Positions 55,306 to 64,000 of a DNA stretch of 64,000 nt are shown one piece after another (the stretch's first letter is position 1; each line of letters starts with the position of its first letter). The DNA lies in contig CAWCCX010000018.1 of NCBI GenBank assembly GCA_963794155.1, positions 124,001 to 188,000 of the forward strand, read 5' to 3'. Made by a program: the position numbers and the translations under genes. Below the pieces are notes generated by a model that was given only the letters and a program-made list of their open reading frames with translations, was not told where the DNA came from and did no database searches. The stretch comes from Roseiarcus sp963794155 (lineage in GTDB: Bacteria > Pseudomonadota > Alphaproteobacteria > Rhizobiales > Beijerinckiaceae).

Positions 55306-56586
55306 CTAACTCGCCTTCACCGCCAGCCGGCCGGCGAAGCGCGCCTGGTCGCCCAGCGCCTCTTCGATCCGGATCAGCTGGTTGTACTTGGCCAGCCGAT
55401 CCGAGCGGGAGAGCGAGCCGGTCTTGATCTGTCCGCAATTGGTCGCGACCGCGAGATCGGCGATCGTCGAATCCTCGGTCTCGCCCGACCGGTGCGACAT
55501 CACTGCGGTGTAGCCCGCGCGCTGGGCCATATCGACCGCGGCCAGCGTTTCGCTGAGCGAGCCGATCTGGTTGACCTTGATCAGGATCGAATTGGCGATG
55601 CCTTCCTTGATGCCCCGGCTCAGGATCTCCGTGTTGGTGACGAAGATGTCGTCGCCGACCAATTGTCGGCTCGAGCCGAGCTTCTGGGTCAGGAGTTTCC
55701 ATCCGGCCCAGTCGTCCTCGGCCATGCCGTCTTCGATCGACAGGATCGGATAGGCGTTGGCGAGCTTGGCGAGATACTCGACCTGCTCCTCGACCGAGCG
55801 CGTCACGCCCTCGCCAGAATAGACGTAGGCCCCGTCCTTGAAGAACTCGGAGGCCGCGGGATCGAGCCCGAGCGCAATGTCGACGCCAGGCTTGAATCCG
55901 GCCGCCTCGATCGCCTTGACGCAGAAGTCGAGCGCCGCTTCCGCCGACGGCAGGTTGGGAGCGAAGCCCCCCTCGTCGCCGACGTTGGTGTTGTGTCCGG
56001 CCTTTTTCAGCGCCGCCTTGAGCGCGTGGAACGTCTCGGCCCCCCAGCGCACCGCCTCGGCAAACGACGGCGCGCCGACCGGCAGGATCATGAACTCCTG
56101 AAAGTCGATCGGATTGTCGGCGTGCACGCCGCCGTTGACGACATTCATCTGCGGCGTCGGCAAGACCCTGGCCATCGTTCCGCCGACGTAGCGATAAAGC
56201 GGCAGGCCCGAAGCCTCCGCTCCCGCCTTGGCGACGGCGAGCGAGACCCCTAGGATCGCGTTGGCGCCGAGCTTCGACTTGTTCTTCGTGCCGTCCAGCG
56301 TGATCATCGTCTCGTCGATCTTGAGCTGATCTTCGGCCTCGAGGCCTGAGACGGCGTCGCAAATGTCGCGATTGACCGCCTCGACCGCTTTCAGGACGCC
56401 CTTGCCGCCGAACCGCCCCTTCTCTCCGTCGCGGAGCTCGACCGCCTCGCGGGTCCCGGTCGAAGCGCCGGACGGGACCGCGGCGCGACCCATCGAGCCG
56501 TCTTCGAGGACGACATCCACCTCGACGGTCGGATTGCCGCGGCTATCGAGGATTTCGCGGGCGATAACGTTCACGATCGCGGTCAT
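55306..56586 (-). CDS. eno: Enolase
   Basis: Phosphopyruvate hydratase, 426 residues. N-terminal MTAIVNVIAREILDSRGNPT, active-site segments GDEGGFAPNL and IEDGMAEDDWAGW, and SHRSGETEDSTIADLAVA near the C-terminus are all family signatures. The true start is 40 codons inside a longer frame. It is followed after 49 bases by ftsB. Confidence 0.97.
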   Translation of the reverse strand: MTAIVNVIAREILDSRGNPTVEVDVVLEDGSMGRAAVPSGASTGTREAVELRDGEKGRFGGKGVLKAVEAVNRDICDAVSGLEAEDQLKIDETMITLDGTKNKSKLGANAILGVSLAVAKAGAEASGLPLYRYVGGTMARVLPTPQMNVVNGGVHADNPIDFQEFMILPVGAPSFAEAVRWGAETFHALKAALKKAGHNTNVGDEGGFAPNLPSAEAALDFCVKAIEAAGFKPGVDIALGLDPAASEFFKDGAYVYSGEGVTRSVEEQVEYLAKLANAYPILSIEDGMAEDDWAGWKLLTQKLGSSRQLVGDDIFVTNTEILSRGIKEGIANSILIKVNQIGSLSETLAAVDMAQRAGYTAVMSHRSGETEDSTIADLAVATNCGQIKTGSLSRSDRLAKYNQLIRIEEALGDQARFAGRLAVKAS

Positions 56587-56952
56587 GTTGCCTCCATTCC
56601 CGGAGCATCGGATCGGGTTCTTACGGCATCCCGGAGATGGATGAAAGACGGTCGCAAGCGCACCCTGACCGCCGACTGCCCAGCACTTTTGCATTCGCCG
56701 ATGCACAATTGACCAAATTGGACCAAGCTAGAAAAAATATGCATGGCAGGGCCGCTTAGGCTCGTGACACAGCCAGAAATTTGGACTAGCAATAGCGCGC
56801 CAAAAGGAGGCCGCTGCCAAAATGTTTGGCGCCGGACGCCGTAGGGTCTGTGGGAGGACAAAGCGTTCGAGAAGTCTTGAACCGCCGCAGGTCACGGACG
56901 GAAAACAAAACAAAATAATCGGGATTTCGAAACGCAAAGCAAGGACGGAAAA
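56587..56952. other. Intergenic upstream of eno
   Basis: About 370 bases between eno and the tgt terminator, AT-richer than the neighbours (AAAAAATATGCATGGC near 56732). It should hold the eno promoter; frames present are shadows. Confidence 0.45.
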
Positions 56953-56987
56953 AAGGGGCGAGCCGCCGCAAGGGCGGCTCGCCCCTT
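56953..56987 (-). terminator. Strong stem-loop terminator after tgt
   Basis: AAGGGGCGAGCCGCC pairs with GGCGGCTCGCCCCTT (15 base pairs, loop GCAAG). On the minus strand it is followed by a run of T residues (CCTTTTTTCC), so it should end tgt transcription. A weaker T-run follows on the plus strand. Confidence 0.85.
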
Positions 56988-57080
56988 AAGTTTTGGCCGA
57001 ACTCATCTTGCCGGATACGGTCGGCGCGACGCTCCTTGTAGGCGCGGTCGTTGACCGCGTCGCCGCGCCACCGAGCGCGG

Positions 57081-58208
57081 TTACAGTTCCGCCTCGCCTT
57101 CCGCCCAATTTCGTTGCGCTTCGGCGATATAAGCGTCAAGCCGCCCTTCGCCGATCGCTTGCCTGGCGCCGGACATGAGGTCTTGATAATAAGCGAGATT
57201 GATTTCGGTCAGCCCCATCATCGCCAGGATCTCGCCCGACTTCACCAAGTGTCGCCAATAGGCGCGGGAATAGTCGCGCGCCATGGGAGACGACGACAGC
57301 GGGTCGACCGGCCGCGCATCGTCGGCGAAGCGCGCGTTGCGCAGGTTGAGCCGGCCCCGTCGGGTGAAGACCAGCCCATGCCTTCCCGCGCGGGTCGGCA
57401 GCACGCAATCGAACATGTCGACGCCCCGCCTCAGCGATTGAAGGAGATCGTCAGGCGTGCCAACGCCCATCAGGTAGCGCGGCCGGTCGAAAGGCAGATG
57501 CGGGATCACGACATCGATCGTCTCGAGCATCGCCGCCTGCGGCTCGCCGACCGCCAATCCGCCGATCGCGTAGCCGTGGAAGCCGGTCTCGACCAGCCCA
57601 TGGGCGCTGAAGAGACGAAGATCCTTCTCCGTTCCGCCGTGGACGATGCCGAAGATCGCCCGGCCCGGCTGCTCGGCGAAGGCGTCCTTGGATCGCTCCG
57701 CCCATCTGAGCGAGAGCCGCATCGCGCGCTCCGCCTCGTCGTGCGAGCACGGCAGCCTCACGCACTCGTCGAGCTGCATCTGAATGTCCGAGCCGAGGAG
57801 GCGCTGGACGCCCATCGACCGCTCCGGCGTCAGTTCGTGCCGCGAGCCGTCGATATGAGACTGGAAGATCACGCCGCGCTCGTCGAGCTTGCGCAGCTTG
57901 GCGAGGCTCATCACCTGGAAGCCGCCCGAGTCGGTAAGGATCGGATGCGGCCAGTTCATGAATGTATGCAGGCCGCCGAGCGCAGCGATCCGTTCCGCGC
58001 CGGGCGCGAGCATCAAATGATAGGTGTTGCAGAGAACGACGTCGTAGCCGAGCGCCCTGACCGCAGTCGGAGACATCGCCTTGACGGCGGCGGCGGTGCC
58101 GACCGGCATGAAGGCGGGCGTGCGAATGACGCCGCGCAACGTTGAGATGGCGCCGAGACGCGCTTGCCCGTCGGTCGCAAGCAGGGCGAAAGAAAATTCG
58201 GCGCTCAC
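57081..58208 (-). CDS. tgt: tRNA-guanine transglycosylase (queuine)
   Basis: Tgt swaps guanine 34 for preQ1 in tRNAs with GUN anticodons. At 375 residues it has the nucleophile and binding segments TDSGGFQVMSLAKL, FGIVHGGTEKDLR and GGLAVGEPQ. The zinc-binding loop differs: where most enzymes have DPxCxCxxC, this one reads DPLSSSPMARDYSRAYWRHL, so all three zinc cysteines are absent while the histidine stays. It begins at a GTG in a GTGA overlap with the end of queA. Confidence 0.94.
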   Translation of the reverse strand: MSAEFSFALLATDGQARLGAISTLRGVIRTPAFMPVGTAAAVKAMSPTAVRALGYDVVLCNTYHLMLAPGAERIAALGGLHTFMNWPHPILTDSGGFQVMSLAKLRKLDERGVIFQSHIDGSRHELTPERSMGVQRLLGSDIQMQLDECVRLPCSHDEAERAMRLSLRWAERSKDAFAEQPGRAIFGIVHGGTEKDLRLFSAHGLVETGFHGYAIGGLAVGEPQAAMLETIDVVIPHLPFDRPRYLMGVGTPDDLLQSLRRGVDMFDCVLPTRAGRHGLVFTRRGRLNLRNARFADDARPVDPLSSSPMARDYSRAYWRHLVKSGEILAMMGLTEINLAYYQDLMSGARQAIGEGRLDAYIAEAQRNWAEGEAEL

Positions 58209-59311
58209 CGGCCCCTGCCGGGCGCGGTTGCGAACGCCCCGCCAAGCAACAGGCAGGCGTCGCCGTACGAATAAAAGCGATAGCCGGCCTGAACCGCGTG
58301 CGCGTAAGCCGAGCGCATGGCTTCAAGCCCGCCGAACGCCGAGACGAGCATGAACAGCGTCGATTTCGGCAAATGAAAGTTGGTCATCAACGCGTCGACA
58401 CAGCGAAACCGGTATCCGGGGGTGATGAAGATATCCGTTTGCCCCGTAAACGGTTGAATTCGCCCATCCCGGCCGGCGGCGGTCTCAAGAATGCGTGCGG
58501 AGGTCGTGCCCACGCAAACGACCCGGCCTCCGCTCGCCCGGACGGCGTTTAAAGCTTCGGCGGTCGCGCCGTTGATCACACCCCACTCGGAATGCATCTG
58601 GTGGTCGCGCGTGTCTTCGACCCGAACGGGCGCGAAAGTCCCATAGCCGACGTGCAGCGTCACCCGATGCAGCTCGACGCCAAGGTGGACCAGTCGCTGA
58701 ACCAGCGCCGGAGTGAAATGCAGCCCCGCCGTCGGCGCCGCGACCGCTCCAGGCTTGGCCGCGAACATCGTCTGATAGTCCGCGCGGTCGCTCGGCGACG
58801 GAGCGCGGCGCGAGGCGATGTAGGGCGGCAGGGGCGGCGCGCCGAGCCGCTCGATCGCCTCATCCAGCGCCGCGCCGGTAAACTCGAAGCGCAGCAGCAT
58901 TTCGCCGCCCTCGCCCTTCTCCTCGACTTCGGCGTCGAGCGCGGCGAGCAGACAGGCCGTGCTTTCGGCCAACTCGCCGAAGCGGATGCGCTCGCCGAGC
59001 CTGAGCCTCTTGGCCGGACGCGCGAGCGCCCGCCACCGGCAGTCGTCGACGCGCTCGATCAGCGTCGCCTCGATGGAAGCAGCCGCATCGCCCCTGACCC
59101 GTACCCCCTCGAGCCGCGCCGCGATGACCCTCGTGTCATTGACGACCAGCGCGTCGCCTCGGGCCAGAAAATCCGGCAAATTGCGCACGTGAGAGTCCGT
59201 CAGGCCGCCGTCGGCGCCGACGACGAGCATTCGCGCGCTGTCCCGCGGGTTGGCCGGGGCAAGGGCGATGCTTTCGGACGGAAGAACGAAATCGAAGGCG
59301 TCGACGCGCAT
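58205..59311 (-). CDS. queA: S-adenosylmethionine:tRNA ribosyltransferase-isomerase
   Basis: QueA builds the epoxyqueuosine ring on preQ1-tRNA. It has 368 residues. MRVDAFDFVLPSESIALAPA at the start, GLHFTPALVQRLVHLGV in the middle and TNFHLPKSTLFMLVSAFGG near the end are the family segments. The ORF could begin 24 codons earlier, but the ATG at 59311 gives the standard N-terminus. It is coupled to tgt, as expected of queuosine genes. Confidence 0.95.
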   Translation of the reverse strand: MRVDAFDFVLPSESIALAPANPRDSARMLVVGADGGLTDSHVRNLPDFLARGDALVVNDTRVIAARLEGVRVRGDAAASIEATLIERVDDCRWRALARPAKRLRLGERIRFGELAESTACLLAALDAEVEEKGEGGEMLLRFEFTGAALDEAIERLGAPPLPPYIASRRAPSPSDRADYQTMFAAKPGAVAAPTAGLHFTPALVQRLVHLGVELHRVTLHVGYGTFAPVRVEDTRDHQMHSEWGVINGATAEALNAVRASGGRVVCVGTTSARILETAAGRDGRIQPFTGQTDIFITPGYRFRCVDALMTNFHLPKSTLFMLVSAFGGLEAMRSAYAHAVQAGYRFYSYGDACLLLGGAFATAPGRGR

Positions 59312-59405
59312 GGAAATCCTGGTCCCTTCTCCCGCTTCGCAGGAGAAGGTCGCCCCAACCCTCTCCCGCGATCCCCGGGTCAAGCCCGGGGAGGAGAGGA
59401 CGGCA

Positions 59406-59861
59406 TCAGCTTAGCGTCGCCTTCACAATCTTGTCGGGTTCGCGGACGGGTTCGCCGCGTTTGATCTTGTCGACGTTCTCCATCCCCGACACGACTTTGC
59501 CCCAGACCGTATACTTGCGGTCAAGAAAAGGGGCGTCGGCGAAGCAGATGAAGAACTGCGAATTGGCCGAATCCGGACTTGCGGCGCGGGCCATCGACAC
59601 CGTGCCGCGCTTGTGCGGCTCGGGGTTGAACTCGGCCTTGAGGTCCGGGTATTTCGACCCGCCGGTTCCGTTTCCGCGCGGGCAGCCGGTCTGGGCCATG
59701 AACCCATCGATCACCCGGTGAAAGACGATGCCGTCATAGAAGCCCTCGGAGACGAGGCGCTTGATATGCGCGACATGGCCCGGCGCGAGCGCCGGGTTCA
59801 TTTCGATCACCACTGGGCCTTTGCTCGTATCGAGGGTCAGCGTGTCGCCTGCGTTCGCCAT
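59406..59861 (-). CDS. Peptidyl-prolyl cis-trans isomerase, cytoplasmic cyclophilin
   Basis: A 151-residue single-domain cyclophilin. The active-site segments are FYDGIVFHRVIDGFMAQTG and MARAASPDSANSQFFICF. There is no signal peptide. It lies 13 bases after the exported cyclophilin and 94 bases before queA on the same strand. Confidence 0.94.
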   Translation of the reverse strand: MANAGDTLTLDTSKGPVVIEMNPALAPGHVAHIKRLVSEGFYDGIVFHRVIDGFMAQTGCPRGNGTGGSKYPDLKAEFNPEPHKRGTVSMARAASPDSANSQFFICFADAPFLDRKYTVWGKVVSGMENVDKIKRGEPVREPDKIVKATLS

Positions 59862-59874
59862 TTCGCCGCTCCTC

Positions 59875-60423
59875 TCACTTCGCTTCGGGCGCCATGCGCA
59901 TGGTCACGATCTTATCGGGGTTCGCGACCATGCCGTTGTTGTCCTGGGTTCCGGCTTTGATCTTGTCGACGACGTCCATTCCCGAGACGACCTCGCCGAA
60001 CGCCGTATATTTGCCGTCGAGGAATCCTGCGTCGGCGGTGGTGATGAAGAACTGCGAATTCGCTGAATCCGGCTCCTCCGAACGGGCCATGCCGAGGATG
60101 CCTCGGGTGAAATGGGTCGGGTTGAACTCGGCCGGCAGGTTGGGCAGGCTGGAGCCGCCCGTGCCGGTGCCGGTCGGATCGCCCGTCTGGGCCATGAATC
60201 CGGGAATGACGCGATGGAACACGATGCCGTCGTAGAACTTGCTTTTCACCAGCGACTTGATCTGCGCGACATGTTTCGGGGCCCAGTCCGGGCGCAGACG
60301 AATGACGACCTTGCCATGCTTGGTCGTCATCACGACCGTATTGTCCGGATCTTCGGCCGCGAAGGCGGCGGATATGGCCAGTAAAGGAAGCCCGAGCGCG
60401 GCGCGTCGGCTGAACGAAAGCAT
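59875..60423 (-). CDS. Peptidyl-prolyl cis-trans isomerase, exported cyclophilin
   Basis: A 182-residue cyclophilin with a signal peptide (FSRRAALGLPLLAISAAFA) that may go by the Tat or Sec route. Active-site segments FYDGIVFHRVIPGFMAQTG and ANSQFFITTADAGFLDGKY are present. The start at 60423 was chosen for the signal sequence. It begins the ppi-ppi-queA-tgt transcription unit. Confidence 0.93.
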   Translation of the reverse strand: MLSFSRRAALGLPLLAISAAFAAEDPDNTVVMTTKHGKVVIRLRPDWAPKHVAQIKSLVKSKFYDGIVFHRVIPGFMAQTGDPTGTGTGGSSLPNLPAEFNPTHFTRGILGMARSEEPDSANSQFFITTADAGFLDGKYTAFGEVVSGMDVVDKIKAGTQDNNGMVANPDKIVTMRMAPEAK

Positions 60424-60638
60424 GAAGTCGCCTTTTGAAGAGCGGCCGCAGGTTCGCCGCGGGCGGCTTGATAGCAGGTTGAAGAGCCATTGCAACCTGG
60501 ACGCATTCGGGCGAGGCCCCTTGCTGAGGCAAATTTTTTCACCGCTTGGGCGTAATAGCCGGATGCACAGGCGCCCGCGCGCATGATAATGTTAAAGACC
60601 GTCGCGATACATTCAGAGTCCGAACCTTGTCGAGCGCT

Positions 60639-61055
60639 ATGGCCCGCACGCATCTGATCCTTGTGGCTTTCGCCGCGCTTTTCGCCTCTTCCGCCGTCGC
60701 CGTCGCGGGGGGACCGGTCACGCGACAATGCGAATATAAGGGCGAGGGCAAGCTCGGACTGCTGGTCGTCGACTATGACGAATCCGCCCGCCTGGTGCGC
60801 GTGACCACGTCCGACGGCCGGATCTGGCGGTATCAGGATGGGGCGACCGGCCGCCTCGGCCCGGCGATAGCGGCCGCCGACGATCCCGGCCCAGTCGAGC
60901 AGTTCGTCAACGTTCGCGCCGGCCGGGTTGAGGTGGGCTTCCGCTGGCCGGACGACGGATCGACCGGGCATTTGGCCTATTTCGACGCTGCGGCGTTCAA
61001 GAACCCGTCGAAGCGGTGCCTGTGGCGGTCGCTGTGGAACTTCGCCATGGGGTGA
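60639..61055 (+). CDS. Small exported protein of unknown function
   Basis: This 138-residue protein has a signal peptide (THLILVAFAALFASSAVAVA) and a single mature domain with two cysteines (TRQCEYKGEGK and KRCLWRSL), which may form a disulfide. It is read divergently from the cyclophilin. No family is recognised. Confidence 0.6.
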   Translation: MARTHLILVAFAALFASSAVAVAGGPVTRQCEYKGEGKLGLLVVDYDESARLVRVTTSDGRIWRYQDGATGRLGPAIAAADDPGPVEQFVNVRAGRVEVGFRWPDDGSTGHLAYFDAAAFKNPSKRCLWRSLWNFAMG

Positions 61056-61329
61056 TGCGCGTTATTTCAATCGCTTGGCGGAGCGCCATTATGCGTCGCT
61101 CAAGCATGACGCGAGCGCTCGAAACCCGTTTCCGAGTGCAAGCGGTCGATTTCAAGTACGAGTGAGCGGTGCGAGGTGCGTAGCCACACCAACAGCGGCC
61201 ACAAAATCCAGAAGGAACAGCCGCGACCCGTGATCGACGCGACCCGCGCCGTCATCGACGCCGTGGGTAGCGGAAAGACGCAGCTCGACCCTTAGGACCA
61301 AACGGCCGACAGCCGGCTCGCAAACTCGA

Positions 61330-62697
61330 CTACTCCGCCGCGACCTTGGGCAAATGCGCCAGTGAGGATTCCAGCGCCTTGGGATCGTAGTCCTCATCCT
61401 TGAGCTTGCCGGAGAAGTAGTCGCTATAGGCCTGCATGTCGAAATGCCCGTGGCCGCTGAGGTTGAACAGGATGGTCGGCGACTTGCCTTCTTCCCGCGC
61501 CTTCAGCGCCTCGTCGATCGCCGCGCGGATCGCGTGGGTTGTTTCCGGAGCGGGCACGATTCCCTCGTTGCGGGCGAACATCACGCCCGCCTCGAAGCAG
61601 GGGTTCTGGTGATAGGCCCTCGCCTCGATCAGCCCGAGTTCCTTGCAGTGGCTGACCAACGGCGCCATGCCGTGATAGCGCAGGCCGCCGGCATGGAAGC
61701 CGGGCGGAATGAACTCGGATCCGAGCGTATGCATCTTGACCAATGGGGTCAGATGCCCGGTGTCGCCGAAATCGAACGCGTATTTGCCGCGCGTCAGCGA
61801 CGGGCACGCAGCCGGCTCGACCGCGATCGCGCGCACTTTTCTCTTGTCGCGTAGCGCCTTGCCGATAAACGGGAACGCGATGCCGGCGAAGTTCGAGCCG
61901 CCGCCGGCGCAGCCGATCACGATGTCGGGATAGGCGTCGGCGTGCTCCATCTGCTCGATCGCTTCGAGGCCGATGACCGTCTGATGCATGAGGACGTGGT
62001 TGAGCACGCTGCCGAGCGCGTATTTGGTGTCAGGGTTCTTCGCCGCGACTTCCACGGCCTCGGAAATCGCGATTCCGAGGCTGCCCGGCGAATCGGGATG
62101 TTGCTTGAGGATCGCCCTGCCGGAGTCAGTCTCGTCGCTCGGGCTCGCGACGCATTTCGCGCCATAAGTCTCCATGAGCGCCCGCCGATATGGCTTCTGG
62201 TTGTAGGAGACCTTGACCATGTAGACCTTGACCTCGAGGCCGAACAGCGCGCCGGCGAAGGCAAGCGATGAGCCCCACTGCCCTGCCCCGGTTTCGGTCG
62301 AAAGCTTACCGACGCCCTCCTCCTTGTTGTAGAAAGCCTGGGCGACCGCGGTGTTGGGCTTATGGCTGCCCGCGGGACTCACGCCCTCGTATTTGTAAAA
62401 GATGCGGGCGCTGGTCCCGAGCGTTTTCTCGAGCCGGCGGGCGCGATAGAGCGGGGTCGGGCGCCACATGCGGTAGATATCGCGGACCGGCTTTGGGATC
62501 TCGATATGCCGCTCGCCGCTCACCTCCTGGCCGATGAGCGCCATCGGAAAGAGCGGCGCGAGATCGCCGGGCCCGACCGGCTGGCCGGTTCCCGGATGCA
62601 AGACTGGCGGCGGCGGCGACGGCAGGTCGGCGATGATGTTGTACCAGGCGTGGGGAATCCGGTCCTCGCCCATGAGATATTTGCTCTGCTCGCTCAT
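61330..62697 (-). CDS. TrpB2-type tryptophan synthase beta-like protein
   Basis: This 455-residue PLP protein of the TrpB2 branch carries the long N-terminal region (RIPHAWYNIIADLPSPPPPV) that sets TrpB2 apart from TrpB1. The PLP lysine is in GVSPAGSHKPNTAVAQ, and the glycine loop is GCAGGGSNFAG. It could make tryptophan from indole and serine without a TrpA partner. The ORF extends upstream 22 codons; the ATG at 62697 is the usual family start. Confidence 0.92.
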   Translation of the reverse strand: MSEQSKYLMGEDRIPHAWYNIIADLPSPPPPVLHPGTGQPVGPGDLAPLFPMALIGQEVSGERHIEIPKPVRDIYRMWRPTPLYRARRLEKTLGTSARIFYKYEGVSPAGSHKPNTAVAQAFYNKEEGVGKLSTETGAGQWGSSLAFAGALFGLEVKVYMVKVSYNQKPYRRALMETYGAKCVASPSDETDSGRAILKQHPDSPGSLGIAISEAVEVAAKNPDTKYALGSVLNHVLMHQTVIGLEAIEQMEHADAYPDIVIGCAGGGSNFAGIAFPFIGKALRDKRKVRAIAVEPAACPSLTRGKYAFDFGDTGHLTPLVKMHTLGSEFIPPGFHAGGLRYHGMAPLVSHCKELGLIEARAYHQNPCFEAGVMFARNEGIVPAPETTHAIRAAIDEALKAREEGKSPTILFNLSGHGHFDMQAYSDYFSGKLKDEDYDPKALESSLAHLPKVAAE

Positions 62698-62802
62698 TGT
62701 TCCTCCCTGCCGGTCTCGACGACGGCTTGGCGTCGATGAAATCCGCGTCACGCTGTAGCACAATCCGGTCTTTGAACGGCCAGGCGCGGACGCCGCGGCC
62801 GC

Positions 62803-63594
62803 TCACGCGCCCGCTTGGGGCAGCTCGCGGTAGTAGGTGTTGAGGATCGACAGGCGAGGCTTGTCGACCGGAACCGATATCGCCTCCCGGCCGTGCCAGC
62901 TCGATTTCAGCAGCGAATAGGCCGGATGGATGACGACAAACGCGTAGCCGGTGTTGGGCAGGAAGGGCAAGGTCTTGTCCTTGGTGAGGCCATAGGACTT
63001 CCAGGCGAACATGCCCATCGGCGAAATCTTGTAGATCGTCGTGCCGAGCGCCCGCTGGCTGTCGTCCGCCGGCAGATAGATCTGCATCGTGAGGACTTTC
63101 CGGCGGGTGTCGGGATGCGGCTTGATCGCGTAGCCGTCGAGGTCGGCGTAGACGACCGGCCGCGGATACATCGGGATCGGCCAGCCCTCGCGGCTGCCCT
63201 TGGCCCGAATCCGGAATCCTGCGTCCAGTTTCGTCCGCAGCGCCGAGGCGATCTCCGGCGACGACAGGACGCGCCGCACGATGCTCCACGCCGCGTGCCC
63301 TTCCTCCGACCCGGGCTCGGTCCGGTCGTCATAGAGGCTGTACTGCCGCCGCGTCCCCTCGCCGTTCAGCTGGACGAACCGATCATTGTCGGGAAAGCGC
63401 CTGAGCAGAAGCCAATAGAAGTCGTCCGGAAAAAAGTCGCGGAAGAGAATGAGCGGGTAAGGCGCCTCGAACAATTGCGCATTGAGAATCGCGTTGGTCG
63501 CAGATTTGAGGACCGCGCCAAAAGCCTCGTCCGCCGGCGCCGTCGCCAGCGTTCCCGCCCTTTCGTCGATACCGGCCCCGTCCATTGCGCTCAT
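62803..63594 (-). CDS. 2OG-Fe(II) oxygenase-like protein
   Basis: This 263-residue protein has a double-stranded-beta-helix pattern: likely metal HxD in YAIKPHPDTRRKVLTMQIYL and distal histidine in VVIHPAYSLLKSSWHGRE. The N-terminal half (APYPLILFRDFFPDDFYWLL) is like prolyl-hydroxylase-type or sugar-transfer-linked oxygenases. A substrate cannot be proposed. It lies 106 bases upstream of trpB2. Confidence 0.75.
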   Translation of the reverse strand: MSAMDGAGIDERAGTLATAPADEAFGAVLKSATNAILNAQLFEAPYPLILFRDFFPDDFYWLLLRRFPDNDRFVQLNGEGTRRQYSLYDDRTEPGSEEGHAAWSIVRRVLSSPEIASALRTKLDAGFRIRAKGSREGWPIPMYPRPVVYADLDGYAIKPHPDTRRKVLTMQIYLPADDSQRALGTTIYKISPMGMFAWKSYGLTKDKTLPFLPNTGYAFVVIHPAYSLLKSSWHGREAISVPVDKPRLSILNTYYRELPQAGA

Positions 63595-63759
63595 CTCTCC
63601 CGAAAGGCTTTCGCCCGAAGGGCGCCATTATGGAGAATTGGCGCGGTCGAAGGAAGTCCGCTTCCCCCCGCCGCGACGTTTGGCCGCTCGGCTTGACAGG
63701 GCGCCGACCCTCAGCGCAATCAGGCGCCTTCGGCCGATGCGCCGATTGCCGGCCGAGTG

Positions 63760-64000
63760 ATGAACTTCCCTACAGAACTGCGATACCGGCTGGAATATGC
63801 CGGATTCCGGCTGATCCAGGCCGCGATTTGCACGCGTCCGCTCGAGGCCGCCTCGCGCGAATCGGGCGCGGCGTGGCGCCTCATCGCCCCCCGTCTCCAC
63901 CGCCAGAAGCGCGCGCTGGACAATCTGGCCCTCGCCTTTCCCGAGATGCCGCTCGACGAACGCAAGCGAATCGCGACCGACATGTGGGAAAACCTCGGCC
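63760..64000 (+). CDS. Lipid A biosynthesis lauroyl acyltransferase, 5' part
   Basis: The first 80 codons of a gene that leaves the window. MNFPTELRYRLEYAGFRLIQ, then RLHRQKRALDNLALAFPEM and IATDMWENLG match the start of LpxL/HtrB-type acyltransferases, which have a helix and the NLALAFPE and MWxNLGR segments before the catalytic HxxxxD (beyond this window). The ATG at 63760 shares bases with an upstream GTG-A. It is divergent from the oxygenase gene. Confidence 0.75.
   Translation, partial: MNFPTELRYRLEYAGFRLIQAAICTRPLEAASRESGAAWRLIAPRLHRQKRALDNLALAFPEMPLDERKRIATDMWENLG

Overview
The window looks like chromosomal DNA from a high-GC alphaproteobacterium of the order Hyphomicrobiales, probably near Beijerinckiaceae or Methylocystaceae. 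That placement is inferred from gene content and order: an ExoR homologue, a pcm-tolC-popZ-valS block, phosphatidylcholine synthase, a ppi-ppi-queA-tgt block, a glyA-nrdR-ribD-ribE block, eno-ftsB, an EcfG-type promoter, and an intergenic palindrome family with the arm CGTCATTGCGAG. No ribosomal RNA is present, so the assignment is not firm.

Layout. Positions 26-6230 hold the NiFe-hydrogenase maturation operon hypF-C-D-E-A-B; the structural hydrogenase genes probably lie to the left. Then come a thioredoxin-reductase-like flavoprotein with its zinc-finger partner, an MFS exporter, an esterase, and an acyltransferase/SGNH-hydrolase gene coupled to a 45-residue membrane protein. Positions 14352-21658 hold exoR, valS, popZ, tolC and pcm, all on the minus strand. 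Positions 21.7-25.5 kb form a small-gene islet ending at tRNA-Cys. It has a HTH regulator with palindromic operators, an EcfG-type promoter, and a junction between two truncated genes. Positions 25.7-38.8 kb hold pcs, ubiH, a class III cyclase, a PEP-CTERM gene with a frameshift, an L,D-transpeptidase, a ClC channel, an AbrB-type permease and several small operons.

Positions 39.0-48.1 kb are the most rearranged part. A clpP gene is followed by a duplicated fragment of the 3' end of ribE, a five-component Liv-type ABC transporter (four genes, with one permease fused to one ATPase), the intact ribE, an unrecognised lower-GC gene between ribE and ribD, and then ribD and nrdR. The two ribE 3' ends are direct repeats flanking the transporter block. 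glyA, a glycosyltransferase and a frameshifted glycogen-debranching enzyme follow. A decaying stretch at 53.2-54.9 kb leads to ftsB, eno, the queuosine genes (tgt, queA), two cyclophilins, a trpB2-type gene, a 2OG-Fe(II) oxygenase-like gene, and the start of a lipid A acyltransferase that runs off the right end.

Together the genes cover hydrogenase metallocentre assembly, envelope biogenesis and export, cofactor and tRNA modification, and housekeeping, interrupted by two accessory stretches. Two frameshifts (PEP-CTERM protein, debranching enzyme) could be real mutations or assembly errors.
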